This document shows, piece after piece, positions 26,649 to 37,924 of a DNA stretch of 64,000 nucleotides (position 1 is its first letter; every line of letters starts with the position of its first letter). Position numbers and translations under genes: made by a program. The DNA lies in the NCBI RefSeq assembly GCF_014489115.1, contig NZ_JACTAH010000001.1, positions 186,001-250,000 of the forward strand, in the 5' to 3' direction. The notes under the pieces are model-generated. The model did no database searches. It saw nothing but the letters and a program-made list of their open reading frames with translations, and had not been told where the DNA came from. The DNA is from Thauera sedimentorum. GTDB taxonomy: Bacteria; Pseudomonadota; Gammaproteobacteria; Burkholderiales; Rhodocyclaceae.

Positions 26649-28389
26649 GCGCCGCCTGAAGCGGCATTGCGCGCTGGCGGCGGTTGTCGCCGGCCTGCTC
26701 ATGGTGCCGGCCGCGCCGGCACTCGCCCAGGCCGCCCGCCTGGAGGCGCCGGAGGCGGTGCGTGCGCTGCTGGCCCGCCACCTGCGCATCGTACAGGCCG
26801 ATGCGGTGCTGCCGGAACTCGCCGCGGACCGCAGCGCCCTTGCGCGGCGTACCCGCCGCGAAGCGGCCGATCTGCTCGCCACCGAAGGCTATTTTGCGCC
26901 CCGTATCCGCCTGGAACGCTCCGACACCGGGCCGTGGACGGTGACCGTCGAGCCGGGCGAGCGTGCGCGGATCGACAGCGTGAACATCGCCTTCGAGGGC
27001 GACCTGGCCGGCGAGCAGGGCGAGCGTGCGGCGCGCCGCGAGGCCCTGCGCCGTGCGTGGTCGCTGCAGCCCGGCCAGCCCTTCCGCCAGGCGGCCTGGG
27101 ATGCCGCCAAGTCGCAACTGCTCGACGCGGTGTCCACGCGCGACTACGCGGCCGCACGGCTGTCGGCCAGCAGGGCGGAGGTCGACCCTGAAACGGCCCG
27201 CGTCGCCCTGTCGCTGACGGTCGACTCGGGGCCGCCATTCACCCTGGGACCGTTGGCGGTGAGTGGGCTGCGCGATCTGCCGGCCGATCTGGTGGTTCGC
27301 CACAGTACGCTGGAGCCCGGCGAATCCTATGATCGCGACCGCCTGCTGGCCTTTCAGGGCACCCTGCAGAACGCGCCGCAGTTCGCCTCGGTGATCGTGG
27401 ACATCGAGCGCGACCCGGCGCAGGCGGACGGGGTGCCGGTGAGGGTGGAGGTGAGCGAGGCGCAGCCCCGCCGGGCCGGCTTCGGTGCGGGTTACTCGAC
27501 CAATACCGGCTATCGCGGCGAGTTGAGCTACTCGGACGTCAACCTGCTGGGGCGCGGCTGGGAGCTCTACAGCGGCCTGCGCCTGGAGCAGCGTCGCCAA
27601 TCGCTGTTCGCCGACGTATTCCTTCCGCCGGTGCAGGCGCGTTATCGCGACAGCTTCGGCGCCCTGGTCGAGCGCAGCGACCTGCAGGGCCTGCGCCTGA
27701 CCACCCAGGCGGTCGGCGTGGCGCGCGCGACCACGCGCGGCAGCATCGACACCCAGCTGGCGCTGCGCTACCAGCACGAGCGCAGGGTGCCCGACGGCGC
27801 GCCGCCGAGCAGCAGCAACACGCTGAGCGCCAACTGGACCTGGTTGCAGCGCAAGGTGGACGACCTGCTCGACCCGCGTGAGGGCTACGTGCTGGAAGTG
27901 CAGGCCGGCGGCGGCGCGCGCGCCTTGTTGTCGGACCAGGATTTCGTGCGTCTTTACGGGCGCGTGGTGCGTTACCAGCCGGTGCGCGGGCGAGACGTTC
28001 TGATCCTGCGCGCCGAACTCGGCGCCACGCTGGCGCCCAGCCGCGAGGGCATTCCACAGGACTTCCTGTTCCGCACCGGCGGGGCGCAGACGGTGCGCGG
28101 CTACGCCTACCAGAGCCTGGGCGTGAGCGAGGGCGAGGCCACCGTGGGCGGGCGCTACATGGCGGTGGCCAGCGCCGAGTATGTACACTGGTTCCGGCCC
28201 GACTGGGCGGTGGCCGCCTTCGTCGATGCCGGCGATGCCGCCGACAGCCGGCAAACCCTGGACGCCAAGCTCGGTTATGGTGCCGGGGTACGCTGGGCCA
28301 GCCCGGCCGGACCGCTTGCGCTCGATCTCGCCTGGGGGCGGGAAGCGCGCCGCCTGCGCCTGCACTTCGGCATCGCCATCGCCTTCTGA
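26623..28389 (+). CDS. tamA: Omp85-family outer-membrane assembly protein, TamA-like
   Basis: This 588-residue protein has a signal peptide (hydrophobic core [21 protein letters not shown]), three POTRA-like domains over about residues 40-270 and a 16-strand type barrel carrying the Omp85 signature [18 protein letters not shown] and a terminal Phe. TamA works in the outer membrane with TamB in envelope assembly and lipid homeostasis. The start is TTG at 26623, 26 bp inside fbp; the next in-frame ATG (26701) would cut into the signal peptide. No tamB follows; the next gene is cheD 2 bp later. Confidence 0.87.
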   Translation: MPPTTARNERRLKRHCALAAVVAGLLMVPAAPALAQAARLEAPEAVRALLARHLRIVQADAVLPELAADRSALARRTRREAADLLATEGYFAPRIRLERSDTGPWTVTVEPGERARIDSVNIAFEGDLAGEQGERAARREALRRAWSLQPGQPFRQAAWDAAKSQLLDAVSTRDYAAARLSASRAEVDPETARVALSLTVDSGPPFTLGPLAVSGLRDLPADLVVRHSTLEPGESYDRDRLLAFQGTLQNAPQFASVIVDIERDPAQADGVPVRVEVSEAQPRRAGFGAGYSTNTGYRGELSYSDVNLLGRGWELYSGLRLEQRRQSLFADVFLPPVQARYRDSFGALVERSDLQGLRLTTQAVGVARATTRGSIDTQLALRYQHERRVPDGAPPSSSNTLSANWTWLQRKVDDLLDPREGYVLEVQAGGGARALLSDQDFVRLYGRVVRYQPVRGRDVLILRAELGATLAPSREGIPQDFLFRTGGAQTVRGYAYQSLGVSEGEATVGGRYMAVASAEYVHWFRPDWAVAAFVDAGDAADSRQTLDAKLGYGAGVRWASPAGPLALDLAWGREARRLRLHFGIAIAF

Positions 28390-28391
28390 AC

Positions 28392-28982
28392 ATGGGACAA
28401 CAGGACAATCTTGCCGGCCGTGAGCTCGAACGCCTCGCCCAGGTCATCATGCCGGGCGGGTGGGCGGTCGAGCGCGAGCGGCCGATCGCCACCTTGCTGG
28501 GTTCCTGCGTGGCGGTGGCGCTCTACGATCCGGCGCTGAAGCTCGGCGGGCTCAATCACTTCATGCTGCCCTGCTTCAACCGCAGCGCCGGGCGCAGCGA
28601 GGTGGACGCCCTGCTGGCCGGCGACTTCGCCATGGAAGCCTTGCTCAACGCCATGCTGGCGCGCGGCGCCAAGAAGGCCCGGCTGGTGGCCAAGGCCTTC
28701 GGCGGCGGCATGGTGGTCTCATCGCTCGACCGCAGCCAGATCGGCCAGCGCAACGTCGAGTTCACCCGCGAGTGGCTGGCGCGCGAGGGCATCGCGCTGC
28801 AGGCCTCCGACTTCCTCGGCCAGTGGTCGCGCAAGGTCGTGCTCGACCCGCGCACCGGCGACGTGTTCTGCAAGCGTGCGGCCAGCACGCTCGCCATCTC
28901 GCAGCGCATCGAGAGCCGCGAGCAGGCCTATGCCGAAACCATCGCCGCGCCCAAGCCGAAGGGCAACATCGAACTTTTCTGA
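28392..28982 (+). CDS. cheD: Chemoreceptor glutamine deamidase CheD
   Basis: This 196-residue protein has the catalytic Cys in TLLGSCVAVALYD (C39) and the His in GGLNHFMLP (H56), as in CheD. Later motifs are AKAFGGGMVV and QIGQRNVEFTREWL. CheD deamidates glutamines on chemoreceptors and so tunes adaptation. It starts 2 bp after tamA and lacks the usual che neighbours. The nearest receptor-like gene in the window is at 3214-4407. Confidence 0.92.
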   Translation: MGQQDNLAGRELERLAQVIMPGGWAVERERPIATLLGSCVAVALYDPALKLGGLNHFMLPCFNRSAGRSEVDALLAGDFAMEALLNAMLARGAKKARLVAKAFGGGMVVSSLDRSQIGQRNVEFTREWLAREGIALQASDFLGQWSRKVVLDPRTGDVFCKRAASTLAISQRIESREQAYAETIAAPKPKGNIELF

Positions 28983-28991
28983 AAATCCGCC

Positions 28992-29021
28992 CTTGAAAAG
29001 GCCAGGGGGCGTCCCTATTAT
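28992..29021 (+). promoter_or_regulatory. Overlapping sigma-32-like and sigma-70-like promoter of groESL
   Basis: CTTGAAA (28992-28998), a 14-nt spacer and CCCTATTA (29013-29020) fit a heat-shock sigma-32 promoter. TTGAAA (28993-28998) and TATTAT (29016-29021), 17 nt apart, also fit a sigma-70 promoter. The CIRCE operator begins at 29021, so HrcA binding would cover the start site of either. Confidence 0.75.
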
Positions 29022-29047
29022 TAGCACTCGTCGGCGGCGAGTGCTAA
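29021..29047. promoter_or_regulatory. CIRCE operator (HrcA binding site)
   Basis: The sequence is TTAGCACTC-N9-GAGTGCTAA, a perfect match to the CIRCE consensus. HrcA bound here represses groESL until heat stress titrates GroEL. It lies about 95 bp before the groES start. Confidence 0.97.
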
Positions 29048-29142
29048 CAAAACTGCGAAAGCACCGTTGCCGGAAATCCCAAATTCCCGATTTGCGGCTC
29101 GTTCCGCAGACTTAGTGTCAATTCGAAACGAAGGAGTGCTCG

Positions 29143-29433
29143 ATGAAGATTCGTCCCTTGCATGATCGCGTGATCGTCAAGCGTCTGGAAGCCGAACGCA
29201 AGACCGCCAGCGGTATCGTGATCCCCGACTCCGCCGGCGAGAAGCCCGACCAGGGCGAAGTGCTGGCCGTCGGCAACGGCAAGATCCTGGACGACGGCAA
29301 GGTGCGCCCGATGGCCGTCGCCGTGGGCGACAAGGTGCTGTTCGGCAAGTACGCCGGCCAGACCGTCAAGGTCGAAGGCGAAGAGCTCCTCGTCATGCGC
29401 GAGGAAGACATCATGGGCGTGGTCGAGGCCTGA
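29143..29433 (+). CDS. groES: Co-chaperonin GroES
   Basis: This 96-residue protein starts [18 protein letters not shown] and contains the mobile loop [18 protein letters not shown] and the C-terminal [20 protein letters not shown], the full length of the family. It caps the GroEL chamber. GGAG precedes the ATG by 7 nt. Its transcription is governed by the CIRCE/sigma-32 region upstream, and groL follows after 55 bp. Confidence 0.98.
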   Translation: MKIRPLHDRVIVKRLEAERKTASGIVIPDSAGEKPDQGEVLAVGNGKILDDGKVRPMAVAVGDKVLFGKYAGQTVKVEGEELLVMREEDIMGVVEA

Positions 29434-29485
29434 GCCTCCCGTCCGTTCAACGCCGATCCATTACCGAATACTCAAGGAGTTCTGA

Positions 29486-31138
<1,653 letters not shown>

Positions 31139-31165
31139 GCTCCGCCCAGGTCATTCGCCTGAAAG

Positions 31166-31193
31166 ATCGGCCCCGCTGCGGCGGGGCCGATTT
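31166..31193 (+). terminator. Intrinsic terminator after groL
   Basis: ATCGGCCCCGC / GCGGGGCCGAT (31166-31176 and 31181-31191 approximately) forms a strong stem followed by TTT. The rest of the 308-bp gap up to 31446 holds a GATAAT hexamer near 31266 and a GGGAGCG/CGCTCCC hairpin near 31305-31337, but no gene I can support. Confidence 0.75.
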
Positions 31194-31446
31194 GCGTTCA
31201 CGCGCAGCGCGCTGCGCTGGCGCAGGGCATGCGGATGCGGATGCGCGCACGACGCGGGAAGCGTGTGATAATCGGACGGCTCGGGGGAGAGGGAAAAAGG
31301 CGGCGGGGAGCGCCCTGCTGCAGGAACGGGACGCTCCCCGGAATGGTCGCCCGGAGGGGCAGCCATTCCCTAGGACCGAGTAAAAGGAGAACAGCGGGTG
31401 CAACTGTAGGAGCACGCGCTTACACATAACTTACATCCTGATTCCA

Positions 31447-32107
<661 letters not shown>

Positions 32108-32133
<26 letters not shown>

Positions 32134-33601
32134 GCGCAAGGCCGGCGCCGGGCGGGTGCCCGGCCAGCCGAATTCGCTGTTCGGCGAGATCCTCGACTGG
32201 ATGCTCGCGCCGCTGCTGTTCCTGTGGCCGATCTCCATCATCGTCACCCACAACGTCGCGGACAACATCGCCAACCAGCCCTACGACCGGGCGCTGGCGG
32301 ACAGCGCCCGTGCGCTGGCGCGCATGGTCGAGCTCGACGGCGGTGAAGTGGTGGTGAACTTCCCCGCGCCGCCGCGCGCATTGTTTCGCGCCGACCAGGA
32401 CGACACCGTGTACTACCAGGTGGCCGAGCACGGCGGCCAGGTCGTGGTCGGCGACGGCGAGATCCCCTCGCTGCCGCGCCCGGCGCAACTGCTGCCCGAC
32501 GAGGTCCTGTTCCGCGACGAGGTGATCCACGGCGAGGAGGTGCGCATCGCCTACCAGTTCGTCGAACCGCGCGGCGCAGGGGACGAACGCCTGTTGCTGG
32601 TGCAGGTGGCCGAGACCCGCAACAAGCGCACCGACCTCGCCTCGCGTGTGGTCACCGGCGTGCTGCTGCCGCAGTTCGCCATCATCCCGCTCGCGGTGGT
32701 GCTGGTGTGGGTCGGCCTGACCCGCGGCATCGCGCCGCTGTCGCGCCTGCAGAGCCTGATCCGCCGCCGCCGCCCCACCGACCTGTCGCCCATCCCGCCG
32801 GCCAGCGTGCCCGAGGAGGTGCGCCCGCTGATCGTGGCGTTCAACGACATGATGAGCCGCCTGGAAGAGAACCTGCAGGCCCAGCAGCGCTTCATCGCCG
32901 ACGCGGCCCACCAGATGCGCACTCCGCTCACCGGCCTGCGCATGCAGACCGACCTCGCGGTGCTGGAAACCGACCCGGAGTTGCAGCGCGAATCGCTGCG
33001 CCAGATCGCCGAGAGCGCCGACCGCGCCAGCCACCTGATCAACCAGCTGCTGTCGCTGGCGCGCGCCGAAGCGAGCTTCGAGAAGCTCTACGCCGTCGAG
33101 CGCGTGGACCTGGAGGCCATCGTGCGCGAGGTGGCGCAGGACCTCTTCCCGCGCGCGCTCGCCAAAAGCATCGACCTGGGCGTGGAGGGCACCGGCCAGG
33201 CCCTGGTGGTGGAGGGCAATCCGGTGCTGCTGCGCGAGATGATCAAGAACCTGATGGACAACGCCATCAAGTACACCCCGCGCGGCGGCAGCGTCACCGC
33301 ACGTACCCGTCACGCCGGCGCGCCCATCCTTGAGGTCGAGGATACCGGCATCGGCATTCCGGAAGCCGACCGCGAACGGGTATTCGAGCGCTTCTTCCGC
33401 GTGCTCGGCAGCGGCGTGGACGGCTCCGGCCTGGGGCTCCCCATCGTGCAGGAGATCGCCGAACTGCATCGCGCCACCGTGAGCCTCAACCCGAATCCGG
33501 CCGGGCAGGGAACGATCGCCCAGGTCGTGTTCCCGCGCGGCCACGTCGCGGCGCAGCCCCCGGCCGGGCGCGGCGAGACCGCCGAAACCGAGGCCGAGTG
33601 A
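32108..33601 (+). CDS. Sensor histidine kinase (TctE/QseC-like)
   Basis: This 497-residue inner-membrane kinase has a first membrane segment (about 34-52), a ~140-residue periplasmic domain of the 2CSK_N type, a second membrane segment near VVTGVLLPQFAIIPLAVVLVWVG, a HAMP-like linker, phosphoacceptor H268 in DAAHQMRTPLTGLR, N-box NLMDNAIKYTP, and G boxes VEDTGIGIPE and GSGLGLPIV. The N-terminal domain is shared by TctE (tricarboxylates) and QseC/PmrB. It phosphorylates the regulator encoded just upstream. No tctCBA transporter is adjacent, so tricarboxylate sensing is unproven. Confidence 0.92.
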
Positions 33602-33645
33602 ACTGCGGCAAGGCTGGATGAAAGATAAAAATGTTGGCCGGGTGT

Positions 33646-33673
33646 TTGACAGCGCCGCTCTATTCGCTATAAT
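33646..33673 (+). promoter_or_regulatory. Consensus sigma-70 promoter of tRNA-Phe
   Basis: TTGACA (33646-33651) and TATAAT (33668-33673) are both perfect hexamers separated by 16 bp, ending 16 bp before the tRNA. Confidence 0.92.
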
Positions 33674-33689
33674 GCGCGCTCTTCAGGTC

Positions 33690-33765
33690 GGCCAGTTAGC
33701 TCAGTTGGTAGAGCAGCGGATTGAAAATCCGCGTGTCCGTGGTTCGATTCCGCGACTGGCCACCA
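33690..33765 (+). tRNA. tRNA-Phe (GAA)
   Basis: The 76-nt cloverleaf has acceptor stem GGCCAGT / ACTGGCC, D-loop AGCTCAGTTGGTAGAGC, anticodon GAA at 33723-33725, T-arm GGTTCGATTCC and an encoded CCA end (33763-33765). It has its own consensus promoter upstream and a strong terminator downstream. Confidence 0.97.
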
Positions 33766-33776
33766 CAAAATATCCA

Positions 33777-33817
33777 AAGCACTTGGCCCGGCCCACAAAG
33801 CCGGGCCAAGTGCTTTT
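33777..33817 (+). terminator. Intrinsic terminator after tRNA-Phe
   Basis: AAGCACTTGGCCCGGC / GCCGGGCCAAGTGCTT is a perfect 16-bp stem with a short loop, followed by TTTT. Confidence 0.92.
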
Positions 33818-34168
33818 CGTCGTCCATTTCGCGCTCGCCGAGACAGCCATCGGCGAACGGCTGTGGTCGAACCGGAGCTTCTCGGCTGCACTCAGTATGG
33901 ATTTACCGGGGGAGGCTGGTCTCGACCAGCCTTCAATTGGCTCAGCCCGAACGGTATCTCTCGCAGGGGCCCGGGCAGGGAGCATGCCCAAACCCGCATG
34001 CCGACGACGTTCGCACAGCGGTGCGAAGGCGCAGCAAGCTGGGCATATCGGTGTATCGAACGCTCGGAGCCAGGCGGTTCGGGATGTCGGCTACGCGTCA
34101 TCCGTTGGTCATGGTGCTGAAACACAAGGCAGAAAGAATTGCTCACCCGATCTTCATTGGAGCATCCC
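33818..34168. other. 350-bp gap without a recognisable gene
   Basis: Several frames stay open across this stretch but none has a credible start, Shine-Dalgarno or recognisable protein. It lies directly after tRNA-Phe, a common integration target, but I see no duplicated tRNA 3' end or integrase remnant that I could defend. It must hold the promoter of the phosphatase gene that starts at 34169. Confidence 0.4.
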
Positions 34169-36142
34169 GTGAGCAAACCTGAATCCGCAGATGTGCTGCC
34201 CTGCAATCTTTCTGACAATGAGCATTTTCAGCAAGTCGTTGACCGTGTTGTCAGTCGGCGCGGGTTTCTGAAAAGCAGTCTTGGTCTCTCGGCCGCCGTG
34301 TTCCTGGCGGGGCCGCTGGCCGCCTGTGGTGGCGGTGACTCGGATGATGACGACGAACAGAAAGGACCGAGGATTGGCTTCAAGGCGGTAGCCGCCTCGA
34401 CCGCAGATGCCATCGTGGTGCCCGAGGGTTACAGCTACCAGGTGCTGGCGCCGTGGGGGAGTGCGTTGTTCGTCGATTCCCCGGCTTGGCGGACCGACGG
34501 CACCAACACTGCTGCCGAGCAGGCCCGTCAGGTAGGCGACAACCACGACGGCATGCACTTCTTCCCGATCGACGGACAGTCGAGCAATGAGGGGCTGCTG
34601 GTGGTCAACCACGAGTACGTGAACCCCGAATACCTCTACGGCGCCGAGTTCATGACGCCGTGGACCGTCGAGAAGGCCAACAAGGCCCTGGCGGCTCATG
34701 GCGTGTCAGTGCTGCATATCGTGCGTAATGCCGCAGGGAAGTGGGAGGTCAAGCTGGATTCCTCCTATAACCGCCGCATCACGGGTACGACGCCCATGAC
34801 CCTGTCGGGGCCGGTGGCCGGTAGCGATCTGGTGAAGACCGGTGCCGATTCGAGCGGCATGACGGTGCTGGGCACGCTCAACAACTGTGCAAACGGCTAC
34901 ACCCCCTGGGGTACCTACCTGACCTGTGAGGAGAACTTCAACGGTTACTTCGGTACCACCAGCAGTGATGAGGCCGCGCTGACGCCGGCACTGCGCCGTT
35001 ATGGGTTTGCCAAGGACGGTTTTGGCTATCGCTGGCATGAGGTCATCGACCGCTTCGACTATGCGAAGGAGCCCAACGAAGGTAACCGCTTTGGCTGGGT
35101 GGTCGAGATCGATCCTTTCGATCCGGACTCAACGCCCGTCAAGCACACCGCGCTCGGGCGCTTCAAGCATGAGAATGCGGCGTACGCGATTGCGGACGAC
35201 GGACGCCTGGTGGTGTACATGGGCGACGATGAGCGCTTCGACTACATCTACAAGTTCGTGTCCGACGGCGTTTACGTTCCGGCACAGGGCAAGGCGAACA
35301 GTGCGCTGCTCTCGGCCGGCAAGCTCTATGTCGCACGCTTCGAGGCCGGTAGCGCCGCAGGAGACATGATGGGCGCCGGGCAATGGCTGTTGCTCGACAA
35401 GTCGAACCCGCTGCTTGCCGGCGATGCCGATCTGCCAACCCAGGCCGATGTGCTGACTTATGCGCGCATTGCTGCGGACAAGGTGGGTGCCACGAAGATG
35501 GACCGGCCCGAGTGGATCGCCGTCCATCCGGAAACCGGTGAAGTGTACTGCTGCCTGACCAACAACAGCCGTCGCACCGAGGCGCAGATCGACGATGCCA
35601 ATCCGCGTGCGGGCAACGACTACGGGCAGATCATCCGTTGGCGCGAGGCCGGTGGCGCGGCTGCCGACAGCTTCGACTGGGATCTGTTCGTACTCGCCGG
35701 CAATCCGGTTGCTGTCCCCGATCGCAAGGATCTGCGTTCGGGTTCGAGCAACATCAATGCCGACAACACCTTCAACAGTCCGGATGGGTTGGCGTTCGAC
35801 CAGGATGGACGTCTGTGGATTCAGACCGACGGCAATTACTCCAATGCCGGAAAGTACGCTGGCCAGGGCAACAACCAGGTGCTGTGCGCAAACCCGGCAA
35901 CGGGCGAAATCCGTCGTTTCGCCGTCGGGCCGAAAGCATGCGAGATCACCGGTCTGAGCTTTACCCCGGATGGCCGCACGCTGTTCATCAACATTCAGCA
36001 TCCGGGTGAGGCTGGCAGCAACCCGGAGGAAGTTGCGATGAACCCGCTTTCGGTATCGACCTGGCCCGATGCGGCCGGTGGGCGGCCGCGTTCGGCCACG
36101 GTGGTCATCACCCGTAATGATGGCGGCGTGATCGGCGCCTGA
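34169..36142 (+). CDS. phoX: PhoX-family alkaline phosphatase, Tat-exported
   Basis: This 657-residue protein carries a twin-arginine signal (SRRGFLKSSLGLSAAVFLAG) followed by a lipobox-like LAACGG and an acidic linker. The mature part matches the PhoX (DUF839) family: LLVVNHEYVNPEYLYG, CANGYTPWGTYLTCEENFNGYF, RPEWIAVHPETGEVYCCLTNN and SSNINADNTFNSPDGLAFDQDGRLWIQTD, which include the metal-binding acidic residues. PhoX enzymes are Ca/Fe-dependent periplasmic phosphomonoesterases used in phosphate scavenging. The GTG start at 34169 has GGAG 6 nt upstream; the frame extends 10 codons further to 34139. I saw no convincing Pho box. Confidence 0.88.
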   Translation: MSKPESADVLPCNLSDNEHFQQVVDRVVSRRGFLKSSLGLSAAVFLAGPLAACGGGDSDDDDEQKGPRIGFKAVAASTADAIVVPEGYSYQVLAPWGSALFVDSPAWRTDGTNTAAEQARQVGDNHDGMHFFPIDGQSSNEGLLVVNHEYVNPEYLYGAEFMTPWTVEKANKALAAHGVSVLHIVRNAAGKWEVKLDSSYNRRITGTTPMTLSGPVAGSDLVKTGADSSGMTVLGTLNNCANGYTPWGTYLTCEENFNGYFGTTSSDEAALTPALRRYGFAKDGFGYRWHEVIDRFDYAKEPNEGNRFGWVVEIDPFDPDSTPVKHTALGRFKHENAAYAIADDGRLVVYMGDDERFDYIYKFVSDGVYVPAQGKANSALLSAGKLYVARFEAGSAAGDMMGAGQWLLLDKSNPLLAGDADLPTQADVLTYARIAADKVGATKMDRPEWIAVHPETGEVYCCLTNNSRRTEAQIDDANPRAGNDYGQIIRWREAGGAAADSFDWDLFVLAGNPVAVPDRKDLRSGSSNINADNTFNSPDGLAFDQDGRLWIQTDGNYSNAGKYAGQGNNQVLCANPATGEIRRFAVGPKACEITGLSFTPDGRTLFINIQHPGEAGSNPEEVAMNPLSVSTWPDAAGGRPRSATVVITRNDGGVIGA

Positions 36143-36185
36143 CCGATTCGCAGAACGCGGGGCGTCTTAGCCCCGCATGCAGCCC

Positions 36186-36222
36186 GAGGGGCGATGTTGC
36201 CATGACGCGAACATCGCCCCTC
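36186..36222. terminator. Hairpin after the phoX-like gene
   Basis: GAGGGGCGATGTT / AACATCGCCCCTC (36186-36198 and 36210-36222) is a perfect 13-bp stem with an 11-nt loop between convergent genes. No T-run follows, so it is only terminator-like. Confidence 0.6.
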
Positions 36223-36314
36223 GCCACGATCCGCGGGCTGTTCTTCTGGCCGGCTGCGTCCGCCCGTTGTCTGGCGCGCATGAAGAAACGCCTAGCCACC
36301 ACACTTTTCAGCGA

Positions 36315-37196
36315 TCAACCTTCCGCCAGCTGGCCGTCCCGAAAATCGGCTAGCGCCTGGTAGATTTCCTGCTCCGAGTTCATCACGAAGGGGCCGTACT
36401 GCACGATACGCTCGCCCAGCGGGCGGCCGGCGATCAGCAGGGCGCGCGCGTCGCCGGGGGCCTCGATCCGCACGCCGTCGGCATCCGGTTCGTTGGCGAG
36501 AATCGCCATCTTGCCTGCGGACACCTGCCGTCCGGCAACCTGCACTTCGCCACGATAGACGTAGAGGAAGGCATTGTGCCCGGCGGGCAGCGGCTGCGCG
36601 AAGCTGCTGTCGGCTGGCAGATGAAGGTCCAGGTACAGCGGCGCGGTCGCCTCGCGCTGCACGGCGCCGGGCACGCCGTGGCTCTCGCCGGCGATCACGG
36701 TGACCGCCACGCCGTCCGCGGTGGTGAAGCGGGGCAGTTCGTTGGCGGCGAAATCTCGGTACCAGGGAGCGCTCATCTTGTCGCGCGCCGGCAGGTTGAG
36801 CCAGAGCTGGAAGCCTTCCATCAGGCCTTCCTGCTGCTGCGGGATCTCCGAGTGGATCACCCCGCGCCCGGCGGTCATCCATTGTACGCCGCCGGCTTCG
36901 AGCAGGCCCTCGTGCCCGGCGCTGTCACGGTGCAGCATGCGCCCGGCGAGCATGTAGGTGACGGTCTCGAAGCCGCGATGCGGGTGGTCCGGGAAGCCGG
37001 CGATGTAGTCGTCCGGGCGGTCGCTGCCGAAGGCGTCGAGCATCAGGAAAGGGTCGAGGCGGCGCTGCAGTTGCTGGGTGAGCACGCGGGTCAGCTTGAC
37101 CCCGGCGCCGTCCGAGGTGGCGACGCCGGTGATCAGTTGCTCGACGCCGCGCGCTCGGACGAGCGGCGTGGAGACCGGGTGGAGGATCTGATTCAT
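36315..37196 (-). CDS. Pirin-family protein
   Basis: This 293-residue double-cupin protein shows the pirin metal-site motif in FPDHPHRGFETVTYMLAG and the downstream HRDSAGHEGLLEAGGVQWMTAGRGVIHSE. Bacterial pirins include quercetinase-like dioxygenases and regulators of central metabolism; the role here is unknown. CAGGAG lies about 8 nt before the ATG. The azoreductase gene ends 32 bp upstream in the same direction, so the two probably form an operon under the divergent LysR regulator. Confidence 0.9.
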   Translation of the reverse strand: MNQILHPVSTPLVRARGVEQLITGVATSDGAGVKLTRVLTQQLQRRLDPFLMLDAFGSDRPDDYIAGFPDHPHRGFETVTYMLAGRMLHRDSAGHEGLLEAGGVQWMTAGRGVIHSEIPQQQEGLMEGFQLWLNLPARDKMSAPWYRDFAANELPRFTTADGVAVTVIAGESHGVPGAVQREATAPLYLDLHLPADSSFAQPLPAGHNAFLYVYRGEVQVAGRQVSAGKMAILANEPDADGVRIEAPGDARALLIAGRPLGERIVQYGPFVMNSEQEIYQALADFRDGQLAEG

Positions 37197-37228
37197 GACT
37201 GCTCTCCTGAGTGTTGCCGCCGACCGCT

Positions 37229-37828
37229 TCAGGCCAGCGCGGCAGCGAGGTCGTCTTCCGCCTGTGCGAAACCCTGGCGGGCGGCTTCGTCGCCCATGTT
37301 GAGACCCTCGGCGTAGATGAAATGCACCTCGGTCATGCCGAGGAAGCCCAGCACGGTTCGCAGATAGGGCACCTGGGTGTCGGCTTCGCTGCCACGGTAG
37401 CGTCCGCCGCGGGCCAGCGCCACATAGACCGTCTTGCCCTTGAGCAGGCCTTCCGGGCCGTCGGCGGTGTAGCGGAAGGTGACGCCGGCGCGCGCGATCG
37501 CGTCGATCCAGCTCTTCAGTTGCACCGGCACGGTGAAGTTGTACATCGGTACGCCGAGCACCAGTACGTCGGCGGCCTGGACTTCGGCGATCAGCGCGTC
37601 ATCGAGCGCCACACGGGCGGCTTGTTCCGGGCTGCGTTGCTCGACCGGGGTGAACAGTGCGCCGAGCGTGGCTTCGTCGAGCGCCGGATGCGGGTTGCTC
37701 GCCAGGTCGCGCACCGCCAGCGTCGCGCCGGGGTGGCGTGCCAGCAGGCGCTCGGTGACGGTGTTGGCAAGGCGGGTGGAATTGCCGCCTTCGCGGCGGG
37801 CGCTGGAATTGATCTGCAGGATGTTCAT
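37229..37828 (-). CDS. azoR: FMN-dependent NAD(P)H azoreductase/quinone reductase
   Basis: This 199-residue flavodoxin-like protein has the FMN phosphate loop [15 protein letters not shown], then the [32 protein letters not shown] segment and ALARGGRY, all typical of AzoR. It performs two-electron reduction of quinones and azo compounds, protecting against electrophiles. AAGGAG precedes ATG 37828. It is the first gene of an azoR-pirin pair and is divergent from a LysR-type regulator; a palindrome at 37906-37919 lies in the shared promoter region. Confidence 0.9.
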   Translation of the reverse strand: MNILQINSSARREGGNSTRLANTVTERLLARHPGATLAVRDLASNPHPALDEATLGALFTPVEQRSPEQAARVALDDALIAEVQAADVLVLGVPMYNFTVPVQLKSWIDAIARAGVTFRYTADGPEGLLKGKTVYVALARGGRYRGSEADTQVPYLRTVLGFLGMTEVHFIYAEGLNMGDEAARQGFAQAEDDLAAALA

Positions 37829-37905
37829 GGTGGTCTCCTTGGGGCCGGGTAATCGTATGGCTGACACTTTATTGGTCCGCTCCGGCTTGCAGAAGACCGA
37901 TGAAT

Positions 37906-37919
37906 GGATAACATTGTCC
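37906..37919. promoter_or_regulatory. Palindromic operator candidate, azoR/lysR intergenic region
   Basis: GGATAACATTGTCC reads as GGA-x-AA-xx-TT-x-TCC, an interrupted palindrome pairing at 10 of 14 positions. It lies 6 bp before the preferred lysR start and about 80 bp before azoR. It is a plausible binding site for the divergent LysR protein. Confidence 0.45.
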
Positions 37920-37924
37920 CGTAT

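Noticed and set aside
31387..31408. Three-codon ORF (GTG CAA CTG TAG) after AAGGAG upstream of the response regulator
   Set aside because: It could be an upstream mini-ORF, but chance occurrence is likely and nothing else supports it.
33701..33991. Minus-strand ORF ending VASRGIEPRTRGFSIRCSTN
   Set aside because: This is the antisense translation of tRNA-Phe and its terminator, a common false gene call.
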